This document shows positions 32,882 through 40,345 of a stretch of 64,000 nucleotides of DNA, piece by piece. Numbering within the stretch: the stretch's first letter is position 1; each line of letters opens with the position of its first letter. The stretch comes from Sphingosinicella sp. BN140058 (GTDB taxonomy: Bacteria; Pseudomonadota; Alphaproteobacteria; Sphingomonadales; Sphingomonadaceae), in NCBI RefSeq assembly GCF_004135585.1, contig NZ_CP035501.1, positions 124,001-188,000 of the forward strand, read 5' to 3'. The translations under genes and the position numbers were made by a program. The notes under the pieces were generated by a model. That model did not search any database and was not told the DNA's origin. It saw only the letters and a list, made by a program, of their open reading frames with translations.

Positions 32882-33618
32882 GCGCGTCGCGGCTGATCGG
32901 GCTGGCGGCCGGCATCGGCCTGCTCCTCGCCCTCGGCCTCTTTCTCTATGCCTCGAGCTGGCATCCGTCGAACCGCGCCTTCCCGATCCAGGGCGTCGAC
33001 GTGTCGCACCACCAGGGCCGGATCGACTGGAAGCGGATCAAGCGCCAGGGCGTCGATTTCGCCTATCTGAAGGCGACCGAGGGCGCCGACCATCGCGACA
33101 CGATGTTCACCGCCAATCTGAAGGCCAGCGCCGCCGCCGGCATCCCGCGCGGCGCCTATCATTTCTTTACCCTGTGCCGCTCGGGTGCCGATCAGGCGGC
33201 GAACTTCATCGCGGCCGTGCCCCGCAACCGCCGCCTGCTGCCGCCGGCCGTCGATCTCGAGTTCGGCGGCAATTGCGGCGCCCGTCCCGATCGGGTGGCG
33301 CTGCTGCGCGAGCTCGACATCTTCCTGAAGCGGGTCGAGGCCCATGCCGGCAAGCAAGCGATTCTCTACATCACCCGCGAGTTCGACGCCGCCTACCGCG
33401 TCAGCGAAGCCATCGATCGTCCGCTCTGGCTGCGCCGTCTCGCCCGCCGTCCCGATTACGGCGCGCGGCCGTGGGCATTGTGGCAGGCGTCCAACGTCCG
33501 GCGGCTTCGCGGGATCGGCGGACGGGTCGACTGGAACGTCGTCGCGCCCGGCTGCGACTTCCTGGCGCGCCGCGAGGCTTGCCCGCCGCCGCGGGACGGG
33601 CAAAGGTCGCCGACATGA
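32878..33618 (+). CDS. GH25 family lysozyme-like protein
   Basis: 246 residues from a GTG start overlapping the previous stop by 4 bases. An N-terminal membrane or signal segment (LIGLAAGIGLLLALGLFLYA) precedes the GH25 barrel: FPIQGVDVSHHQGRIDWKRI, DFAYLKATEGADHRD, GAYHFFTLCRSGADQAANF, LPPAVDLEFGG (catalytic acidic pair), KQAILYITREFDAAY and WALWQASNVRRLRGI. It would cleave the MurNAc-GlcNAc bond of peptidoglycan in the periplasm. No Ala-Xaa-Ala cleavage site is obvious, so it may stay membrane-anchored. Its TGA overlaps the next ATG (ATGA). Confidence 0.9.
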   Translation: MSASRLIGLAAGIGLLLALGLFLYASSWHPSNRAFPIQGVDVSHHQGRIDWKRIKRQGVDFAYLKATEGADHRDTMFTANLKASAAAGIPRGAYHFFTLCRSGADQAANFIAAVPRNRRLLPPAVDLEFGGNCGARPDRVALLRELDIFLKRVEAHAGKQAILYITREFDAAYRVSEAIDRPLWLRRLARRPDYGARPWALWQASNVRRLRGIGGRVDWNVVAPGCDFLARREACPPPRDGQRSPT

Positions 33619-34019
33619 AGACGCAACTCCCCTTCCTTCTCGCCGCCGCGACGTGCGCCGGCGGCTGCGCCGCCGATCCGCCGCCCTTCGCGCCGGTCGC
33701 GAACGTCGCCTATTCCGCAGTCGGCGCCGATCCGTTCTGGATGGTGACGATCGGCGACCACCGCATCGTGCTAACCCTCGGCCCGGCCGAAGGCGGCAAG
33801 GGCCTGGTCAGCCATGACTATCCCCGCGTGCTGCCGCGGGAAACCGAGACGACGACATTCTGGCAATCCGGCGAAGGGACCGACGTGATCAGCATCGAAG
33901 CGCGTAAAGAGAGTTGTGAGGCGGGCGGCCGCCGGTTCGAGGACCAGGTCCGGGTCACCTTGAGCGGCCGCATGCTCCAGGGCTGCGGCGGGCGCCTGCT
34001 CGCCGGAGGGCGCCGCTGA
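33615..34019 (+). CDS. Lipoprotein, COG3650-like
   Basis: 134 residues from the ATG at 33615, overlapping the GH25 stop. [18 protein letters not shown] is a lipoprotein signal with the lipobox Cys at residue 18. The mature part has [20 protein letters not shown], resembling the G-x-E/D-P-F-W strand of COG3650/META-associated envelope proteins, and later paired Cys ([14 protein letters not shown]) that may form a disulfide. Function unknown. Its TGA overlaps the dcd ATG by one base (TGATG), so all four genes 32417-34573 form one coupled operon. Confidence 0.7.
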   Translation: MKTQLPFLLAAATCAGGCAADPPPFAPVANVAYSAVGADPFWMVTIGDHRIVLTLGPAEGGKGLVSHDYPRVLPRETETTTFWQSGEGTDVISIEARKESCEAGGRRFEDQVRVTLSGRMLQGCGGRLLAGGRR

Positions 34020-34573
34020 TGTCGATCATGTCGGACAAGTGGATCCGCAGCCAGGCGCTCGGCAACGGCATGATCGAGCCGTTCGTCGACGGCCAGAAGC
34101 GCGAGGGCACGATCAGCTTCGGCCTCTCCTCCTACGGCTATGACGCCCGCGTCGCCGACGAGTTCAAGATCTTCACCAATGTCGACAACGCCCTCGTCGA
34201 CCCCAAGGATTTCGCCTCGAACAGCTTCGTCGACCGCAAGACCGACGTCTGCATCATCCCGCCGAACAGCTTCGCCCTCGCCCGTACCGTCGAATATTTC
34301 CGGGTGCCGCGCGACGTGCTCGTCATCTGCCTCGGCAAATCGACCTACGCCCGCTGCGGGATCATCGTCAACGTCACCCCGCTCGAGCCCGGCTGGGAAG
34401 GCCACGTCACCCTCGAATTCTCGAACACCACGCCGCTGCCCGCCAAAATTTACGCCAACGAAGGCGCGTGCCAGTTCCTGTTCCTGCAGGGCAACGAACC
34501 CTGCGAAGTCAGCTACGCCGACCGCGCCGGCAAATATATGGGCCAGCGCGGCGTGACACTGCCCAAGCTGTAA
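34019..34573 (+). CDS. dcd: dCTP deaminase
   Basis: 184 residues, standard length. It deaminates dCTP to dUTP, feeding dTMP synthesis. Seen: [60 protein letters not shown] (the GKSTYARCG substrate loop) and [14 protein letters not shown] with the catalytic Glu. The ending [14 protein letters not shown] is the lid that closes on nucleotide. Last gene of the UPF0262-GH25-lipoprotein-dcd operon; a class A repeat follows 6 bases after the stop and could terminate transcription. Confidence 0.96.
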   Translation: MSIMSDKWIRSQALGNGMIEPFVDGQKREGTISFGLSSYGYDARVADEFKIFTNVDNALVDPKDFASNSFVDRKTDVCIIPPNSFALARTVEYFRVPRDVLVICLGKSTYARCGIIVNVTPLEPGWEGHVTLEFSNTTPLPAKIYANEGACQFLFLQGNEPCEVSYADRAGKYMGQRGVTLPKL

Positions 34574-34579
34574 GTATTC

Positions 34580-34748
34580 CTGTCCTCCCTGTCCGCGAAG
34601 CGGATGGGGAGGGGAACCAGCCGAAGGCTGGTGGAGGGGCCACTGCCTGCGTCTGGCGCACTAACGTGTGAGGGCGGTCATCGTAGTCGGCCCCTCCACC
34701 ATGCTGCGCATGGTCCCCCTCCCCATCGCCTGCGGCGACAGGGAGGAT
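34580..34748. repeat. Class A inverted repeat
   Basis: TCCTCCCTGTCCGCGAAGCGGATGGGGAGG at the left is mirrored by CCTCCCCATCGCCTGCGGCGACAGGGAGG at the right; the inner pair AACCAGCCGAAGGCTGG and CACCATGCTGCGCATGG each form small hairpins. It is immediately downstream of dcd and convergent with the gene at 34838. Confidence 0.75.
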
Positions 34749-34837
34749 GAGATTGCCCCCCTCCCAAACGCCGACAGGGCCCAGCCCTTCCAGGCCGAAC
34801 CCTGCTCGCCCACGCGCCCCTGTCCGGCGCCGCGCGC

Positions 34838-35083
34838 TCACTTCTGCGTGTCTTCGAACTTCTTCCATTCGGCCTTGGTGAGGCAGAGCCGCGTCGACTT
34901 CATCCGACTGGTAGTGTCGTTGAAGGTCTTGCAGGTCTTCTTCTCGGCCTTGGCCGAAGCACCCGTGGTCATCGAGCTCTGCGCGCTCTGATCGCCGTCC
35001 TGGGCGGCCTTTGCGGCGGCCGGCGCGGCGGCGGCGATCATCGACAGGCTCGCAAATGCGGCAATCAGGACATCCCGTTTCAT
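34838..35083 (-). CDS. Small exported protein
   Basis: 81 residues from the ATG at 35083, with GAGGAG 9 bases upstream. MKRDVLIAAFASLSMIAAAAPAAA is a signal peptide. The mature ~57 residues have a Lys/Ser-rich linker then KKTCKTFNDTTSRMKSTRLC and LTKAEWKKFEDTQK; the two Cys probably form a disulfide. The C-K-x-F ... S-R-M-K-S-x-R-x-C-L-T-x-x-x-W-K pattern recurs in small sphingomonad periplasmic proteins, as far as I recall. Function unknown. Confidence 0.7.
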   Translation of the reverse strand: MKRDVLIAAFASLSMIAAAAPAAAKAAQDGDQSAQSSMTTGASAKAEKKTCKTFNDTTSRMKSTRLCLTKAEWKKFEDTQK

Positions 35084-35235
35084 GGCCTTCAACTCCTCGG
35101 TAAGTGGCCATGTCTTTCTACGCCCCCACCGCCGCGAGCACCCGCCCGCCGGCAGACCCGGCCCCCGCGTTGGTCGAACGCCCTGCCGTTCGTCGACGAA
35201 ATCTGCATTTCGCCGGAAAGTGAGGAGTCGCCCAG

Positions 35236-35368
35236 ATCCTCCCCGAGCTCTGCTCGGGAGGGGGGTGGAGGCGGGTCGGCGAGCCGGGGGCTCGCCGAGA
35301 GCCGGAACCGGCTGCGCAGCAGCCGTCGCCGCCGGAGGCGGTGGTGGAGGGGGTTCCGAGACCCACGG
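35236..35368. repeat. Class A repeat, sister copy of the element inside rnr
   Basis: GATCCTCCCCGAGCTCTGCTCGGGAGG, then a stretch identical over about 72 bases to 37173-37244 inside rnr (GGTCGGCGAGCCGGGGGCTC, then CGAGAGCCGGAACCGGCTGC), then GGTGGTGGAGGGGGTTCCGAG. It is 134 bases beyond the rnr stop codon. The rest of the gap (35093-35235, 35369-35501) shows no gene. Confidence 0.8.
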
Positions 35369-35501
35369 GGCATTAGAGGGTTAGCGAGTTGTGGCCCTCC
35401 GATCCCCCCAGCCTGCGGCTGATCGCCGGTCCACAGCGGGTTCGGGCTCTCGGAACGCTCCCAGCTTTCCCTCCTTCCCGAGCTTGCTCGGGTAGATGCG
35501 C

Positions 35502-38117
35502 CTATCGCCCCTGGTGGCGGATGTTGCCGGGTCGGCCGCGCTTGCCTTGCGGCCGGGGCGGTCCCTTGCCGTCCTTGCCGCTCTTGCCGGGCTTGGCCGA
35601 GCGCTTGCCGTCGCGTCGGATCGTCCGCCGGCCGCGGTCGCCGCGGTCCACAAGGCCGGCGCTGCCGCCGGGCAGCTCGAAGCGCAGCCCGCCCGACACG
35701 GGGTTCGCCTCGACCAGCCGCAGCTTCAGCCTCTGCCCCGACGCGAACGCATGTCCGCTCTCCTCGCCGACCAGGGTCTGGCTCGCTTCCTCGTAGCGAT
35801 AATATTCGGTGCCGAGCGTCGACACCGGCACCAGCCCGTCGCCGCCGAGCCCTTCCACCGTCGCGAAGAAGCCGAACGGCTGCACCCCGGTGATCCGGCA
35901 GTCGACGAGATCGCCGACCCGCTCCGACAGATAGGCGGCGACGTAGCGGTCGAGCGTCTCGCGCTCCGCCTCCATCGCGCGGCGTTCCAATTGCGAGATC
36001 AATTCGCCGGTGACGTCCATCGCCTCCAGATCGGCATCGGTCAGCCCGGTCTCGCGCACGTCCGGCCCGAGCCCGTAGGCGCGCACCAGCGAGCGGTGGA
36101 CAATGAGATCGGCATAGCGCCGGATCGGGCTGGTGAAATGCGCATAGGAGCCGAGCGCGAGGCCGAAATGGCCGTGATTCTCCGGCCCGTAATAGGCCTG
36201 GGTCTGAGTGCGCAGGATCTGCTCCATCACCTGCGGCTTGAAATCGGACTCGCCGACCCGAGAGAGGATGTGATTGAAGGTCGACGGCTTGATCACCTGC
36301 CCCAATGCGAACTCGATCTCGAACGTCTTCAGATAATCCTTGAGCGCGACCAGCTTCTCGCGGCTCGGCGGCTCGTGATCGCGGTACATGACCGGCGCCT
36401 TCTTCGCCTCCAGCGCCTTGGCCGCGGCGACATTGGCCGCGATCATGTAGTCCTCGATGAGCTTGTGCGCGTCGAGCCGCTCGCGCGGCGCCACCGACAG
36501 GATCCGCCCCTTCTCGTCGAGCACCACCCGCCGCTCCGGCAGATCGAGATCGAGCGGCGCCCTCTTCTCCCGCGCCTTGTACATCGCCCGCCAGCACGCC
36601 CAGAGCGGCTTCAAGGTCGACTCGACCAGCGCCGGCGCGACCGGGGGCTCGTCGACGATCTCCGGCATCGAACAGGGCGAGGACGCGACTTCGACCGTCT
36701 CGGCGTCGTCCGCGGACGCGGACGATCGCCCCTCCGCCAAATCGATCGCCGCCTGCGCATCTTCGTAAGCGATGTTGGCCGCGATCCGCACCCGTGCCCG
36801 CGCGAAGCGCCACGACTTGATCTCGCCCGCCTTCGAAATCCGCAGGTGGCAGACCAGGCTCGCCCGGTCCTCGCCTTCCTTCAGCGAGCAGACGTGCGCG
36901 GACAATGTCTCGGGCAGCATCGGCACCACCCGGTCCGGGAAATAGACGCTGTTGCCGCGCTTGCGCGCTTCCTTGTCGAGCGCCGATCCCGGCCGCACGT
37001 AGAAGCTGACGTCGGCGATCGCGACGATCGCCTTCCAGCCGCCCTCGTTGCCGGGCTCGTCGTCCGCCGTCGCCCACACCGCATCGTCATGGTCCCGCGC
37101 ATCCGCCGGATCGATCGCGACGATCGGGATGTGGGTGAGGTCTTCTCGCAATCCTCCCCGAGCTCGCTCGGGGAGGGGGGTGGAGGCGGGTCGGCGAGCC
37201 GGGGGCTCGCCGAGAGCCGGAACCGGCTGCGCAGCAGCCGTCGCGCCGCCGGCGGACGGTGGAGGGGCTGCGCCCGACTCGTCGGTCTTCGCTGGCGATT
37301 CATCTCCCGACTCACTGCCAGCCCCTCCACCCCTCGGCTTCGCCGAGCGGTCCCCCTCCCCGTTCCGGGGAGGACTTAGAGGCAGCCCCGCCATCCGTTC
37401 CGCTTCCTCCACCACCCGGTCGGAGAATTCGTGCGGGATGCCGTGCTTGTGGATGGCGATCAGGCTGAAGCTGCGCGGCGCGAACGGATCGCCCAGGATG
37501 TCGGACACGCGCGCGCTGATCCGCGGCGGCCGGCCGGTGCGCTCGGCCAGCACCAGGTCGCCCGGCTGCGCCTCACCCAATTCGGAGATGGGCAGTTCGC
37601 GCCGCTCCTTCTTCTCCACCGGCCGCAGCCAGTGGCGGTCGCCTTCCAGGTGGACGACGCCGAGGATGAGGTCCTCGCCCTTGGCGAGCTTCTTCATCGG
37701 GTGGGCGGCATAGCCGTTGCCGCGCGCTTCCGTGCGGGCCAGGATGCGGTCGCCGATGCCGAGCGCACCCGATCCGCCTTTGCCCTTGCGCTCGAGCACC
37801 CGGATCGCCGGCATCGGCGCCTCGGACTCCCAGCGCTCCGGCACCGCCCAGACCTGCCCGCTGTCGTCGACGTCCCTGACCCGCAGCACGGTGACCTTGG
37901 GGATGCCGCCGGCCTGGTGGAAGGCGCGGCCGGGCGAGCCTTCGATCAGCCCTTCGTCGGCCATGTCGCGCAGCAGGATCTTCAGCGCCTGCTTGTCGGC
38001 GCCGGAAAGCCCGAACGCGCGTGCCAGTTCGCGCTTGCCGGCGGGCTGGTCGCTGGTGGCGATGAAATCGAGGATCTGCTCCCGGCTGGGGAGGCCGTGC
38101 TGCCGGTTCTTAGCCAT
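35502..38117 (-). CDS. rnr: Ribonuclease R, with an in-frame repeat-derived insert
   Basis: 871 residues, longer than typical alphaproteobacterial RNase R. A 3'-5' exoribonuclease that degrades structured RNA. N-terminal winged helix (KRELARAFGLSGADKQALKI), OB-fold cold-shock domains (~75-240), RNB catalytic domain beginning at EDLTHIPIVAIDPADARDHD (Asp residues bind Mg) and including YFPDRVVPMLPETLSAHVCS, YYGPENHGHFGLAL and HFTSPIRRYADLIVHR; S1 domain GDLVDCRITGVQPFGFFATV; basic Lys/Arg/Gly tail. Residues ~249-323 (Pro/Gly/Ala-rich) are encoded by a class A repeat at 37152-37374. The frame is kept and all catalytic residues remain. Downstream of the M28 gene by 24 bases. Confidence 0.95.
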   Translation of the reverse strand: MAKNRQHGLPSREQILDFIATSDQPAGKRELARAFGLSGADKQALKILLRDMADEGLIEGSPGRAFHQAGGIPKVTVLRVRDVDDSGQVWAVPERWESEAPMPAIRVLERKGKGGSGALGIGDRILARTEARGNGYAAHPMKKLAKGEDLILGVVHLEGDRHWLRPVEKKERRELPISELGEAQPGDLVLAERTGRPPRISARVSDILGDPFAPRSFSLIAIHKHGIPHEFSDRVVEEAERMAGLPLSPPRNGEGDRSAKPRGGGAGSESGDESPAKTDESGAAPPPSAGGATAAAQPVPALGEPPARRPASTPLPERARGGLREDLTHIPIVAIDPADARDHDDAVWATADDEPGNEGGWKAIVAIADVSFYVRPGSALDKEARKRGNSVYFPDRVVPMLPETLSAHVCSLKEGEDRASLVCHLRISKAGEIKSWRFARARVRIAANIAYEDAQAAIDLAEGRSSASADDAETVEVASSPCSMPEIVDEPPVAPALVESTLKPLWACWRAMYKAREKRAPLDLDLPERRVVLDEKGRILSVAPRERLDAHKLIEDYMIAANVAAAKALEAKKAPVMYRDHEPPSREKLVALKDYLKTFEIEFALGQVIKPSTFNHILSRVGESDFKPQVMEQILRTQTQAYYGPENHGHFGLALGSYAHFTSPIRRYADLIVHRSLVRAYGLGPDVRETGLTDADLEAMDVTGELISQLERRAMEAERETLDRYVAAYLSERVGDLVDCRITGVQPFGFFATVEGLGGDGLVPVSTLGTEYYRYEEASQTLVGEESGHAFASGQRLKLRLVEANPVSGGLRFELPGGSAGLVDRGDRGRRTIRRDGKRSAKPGKSGKDGKGPPRPQGKRGRPGNIRHQGR
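37152..37374. repeat. Class A repeat inserted in frame within rnr
   Basis: Left arm TCCTCCCCGAGCTCGCTCGG..., right arm CCCCTCCCCGTTCCGGGGAGGA, with GTGGAGGGGCTG and CAGCCCCTCCAC inner pair: the same build as the intergenic class A elements. It encodes about 75 residues between the RNA-binding part and the RNB domain of RNase R. The left 72 bases match the element at 35259-35330 exactly and in the same orientation. Confidence 0.85.
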
Positions 38118-38141
38118 TCACTTCCGTCTTCTTGGGCGCAC

Positions 38142-39557
38142 TCAGGGCTGCGCCGGGGGCTCATAGGGGCGGAACGCACCACCCGGCACCGCGGATGCAA
38201 CCGGCGATTCATGGCCGTCGGCGGTCAGGGACGACACGCCGAACACGAAATCGTCGACGCGCACCCCCTTCAGCACCGCCCGCAGCCGCGCCGGCACGGC
38301 CGGGCCCTTGTCTTCGTTGGTTCCGACGACGAGATCGAGCCCGTTTTTCGGGTCGACCCGCAAGCTCCTGCTCCAATTGGCCTCGTCGGTCGCGCGCCAG
38401 CGGATCACATAGGCGTCCGCGCCTTTCACCGGCTCCCAGGTCAGGGTGGTGTTGGTCGACACCCCGCCCTCGGCGACCGGCGCCGGCGGCGGCGGCGCGC
38501 TCGCCAGCGCGGCCAGCGCGGCGACGTTCAGCTGCACGACCTTGCGCAGGTACGGAAAGTCCATCTTGTCGATCGTGTCGCCATACTCGACGCCGTTCTC
38601 GACGCGCAGATCCTGGTGCTGCCAATTGTAATTCTCGATCGCGACCGTGATCCGCACCGCCGGGAAGCCGAGATTGAGGAATTCGGTATGGTCGCCGCCG
38701 CGGCCGAAGCGGTCGTTGCGCCACACCTGGCGGACGTCGAGGCCGAGGCTGAGATCGTCGGCGAGCCCGTCCAGCCAGCGCGAGATGTTGCGCGACGGCG
38801 CGTCATTCTCGCCGCCAAGGCTCCGCATCGGCGCCCGCAGCGCCTCCCCGCCCTGCCAGCGCGGCCCTTCCGAGAACACCCGGACATGGGCGGCGTCGCA
38901 CACGCCATCCGAGCTGCAGCTGTTGCCGATGATGTCGTTGTTCAGATTGGCGATGACTTCCCAGCCCTGCGCCTTGGCATAGTCGGCGAGGACCTTGCCG
39001 CCGTACAGCCCCTGCTCCTCGCCGGCGAGCGCCGCATAGACGATCGTGTAGGGAAATTTGTGGCGCGACAGCACCCGCGCCGCCTCGATCACCGCGGCGG
39101 TGCCGGAGCCGTCGTCATTCGCGCCCGGTGCGTCCTTGGTCACGTCCATCACGTCGCTGACCCGGCTGTCGATATGGCCGGTGATGATCACGACCCGGTT
39201 GGGATCCACGGTCCCGCGCTGGATCGCGATCGCATCGGCGATCTTCGTCGGGTTCGGCACCCGCCGCCCGGTGAACACCTGCGACGGCATCTCGGTGACG
39301 AGGCAGCCACCGCACGCTCTCGCGTAGCGCTTGAACTCGTCGATCACCCATCTCTGCGCGGCGCCGATCCCGCGCTTCGGATCGGTCTGCGACGACAAGG
39401 TGTGGCGCGTGCCGAAGCTCACCAGTGTCTCGACAATCGCCCGCAGCCGCGCCTCGTCGACCTGGTCCGCAATCGCCCGCGGCGGCGGCGTTGGGGCAGC
39501 GACTGCAGCGGTGGGGAGGAAGGCAGCGGCGGCAAGGAGCAGGGCGGGCAGCTTCAT
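38142..39557 (-). CDS. Secreted M28 family zinc metallopeptidase
   Basis: 471 residues. Signal peptide MKLPALLLAAAAFLPTAAVA. The M28 aminopeptidase core has its zinc ligands and catalytic residues visible: VIITGHIDSRVSD (His, Asp), GANDDGSGTAAVIE (bridging Asp), ALAGEEQGLYGG (Glu pair), NLNNDIIGNS (Asp), GGDHTEFLNLG (His). The C-terminal ~110 residues (TLTWEPVKGADAYVIRWRAT) form a fibronectin type III-like domain. It probably trims peptides in the periplasm or outside the cell. It lies just upstream of rnr on the same strand. Confidence 0.9.
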   Translation of the reverse strand: MKLPALLLAAAAFLPTAAVAAPTPPPRAIADQVDEARLRAIVETLVSFGTRHTLSSQTDPKRGIGAAQRWVIDEFKRYARACGGCLVTEMPSQVFTGRRVPNPTKIADAIAIQRGTVDPNRVVIITGHIDSRVSDVMDVTKDAPGANDDGSGTAAVIEAARVLSRHKFPYTIVYAALAGEEQGLYGGKVLADYAKAQGWEVIANLNNDIIGNSCSSDGVCDAAHVRVFSEGPRWQGGEALRAPMRSLGGENDAPSRNISRWLDGLADDLSLGLDVRQVWRNDRFGRGGDHTEFLNLGFPAVRITVAIENYNWQHQDLRVENGVEYGDTIDKMDFPYLRKVVQLNVAALAALASAPPPPAPVAEGGVSTNTTLTWEPVKGADAYVIRWRATDEANWSRSLRVDPKNGLDLVVGTNEDKGPAVPARLRAVLKGVRVDDFVFGVSSLTADGHESPVASAVPGGAFRPYEPPAQP

Positions 39558-40345
39558 CAGGGTGCTGTGCGCCGTGAGTGCGCGACGTGCAAGGGCGAAG
39601 GCGTCGTGCTTCGCGGTTTCTGCGGGTTCGCTTCCTCACTGTCGCCGTAGGGGATGGTTAGAGGAACCGCGCAACGCGCGGCAGAAGTACGATCAGCGCC
39701 ATCGTGCCGCCTAATTGAGCTATTACCACCCGGGATACGACATCCGCGCCGCGGGTGTTCGGCGCTGCGGCACGACGCCGGGTTTCTCGACGACGCGCGG
39801 CAGCGCTTGGGCGTACCGGTAAGGGAACACGGCGACTTCGGCGAGGGTGAGTGGCGTCACGCAAGATAGCATACATCGATACACCGTCACCAAAACCTGA
39901 GACTTGTGTGCGGGGTCTATCGAGTTCGGCTGACTTCTATGTCGCTTATGGCCGCCGTGACGCTCGTCACGCGCAGGCGGTGATATCGCGATGTACTTGC
40001 AAGACGACGAATGATCGTCGCAGCAGAGGAGAAACTTCATGAGCTTCCCCCGAACACGGCTCCACCCACCGGACCAGGCCTCCCCTAAACCGGTCGACGG
40101 CACGCTCGCATGAAAAAGAGTTTGCCAGTTCTGCGCCGGATCTGACTTAGCAGTTCGATCGAGCACAATTGCCAAGCCTCATCGAGGCGACCTGTGACGC
40201 CGCTCGCCTTACGGCGGGCGGCGTTATCGTCAGGAACGGATTAGAGGCCTGGATCAACATCTGACCTCGGAAAACAGCGCACACTCCGAGCACAGAAACA
40301 ACTTCCTTAAGAAGTGTCTGATAAAATTGGGATAAACATCGCTCA
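39558..40345. other. 788-bp interval with no supported gene, left flank of the defence gene
   Basis: No frame here is convincing. A minus-strand frame near 39723-39880 reads TPLTLAEVAVFPYRYAQAL and may be a remnant of a displaced gene. A 24-codon frame at 40039-40113 has AGAGGAG upstream but no known counterpart. From about 40100 rightward the DNA becomes AT-richer, marking the edge of the acquired segment. Confidence 0.4.

Noticed and set aside
35496..37379. Long plus-strand frame (627 residues) across rnr
   Set aside because: Antisense to RNase R, rich in Arg and His, no recognisable domain.
40039..40113. 24-codon plus-strand frame with AGAGGAG upstream
   Set aside because: Too short and Pro-rich with no homologue I know; a chance ribosome-like site cannot be excluded.
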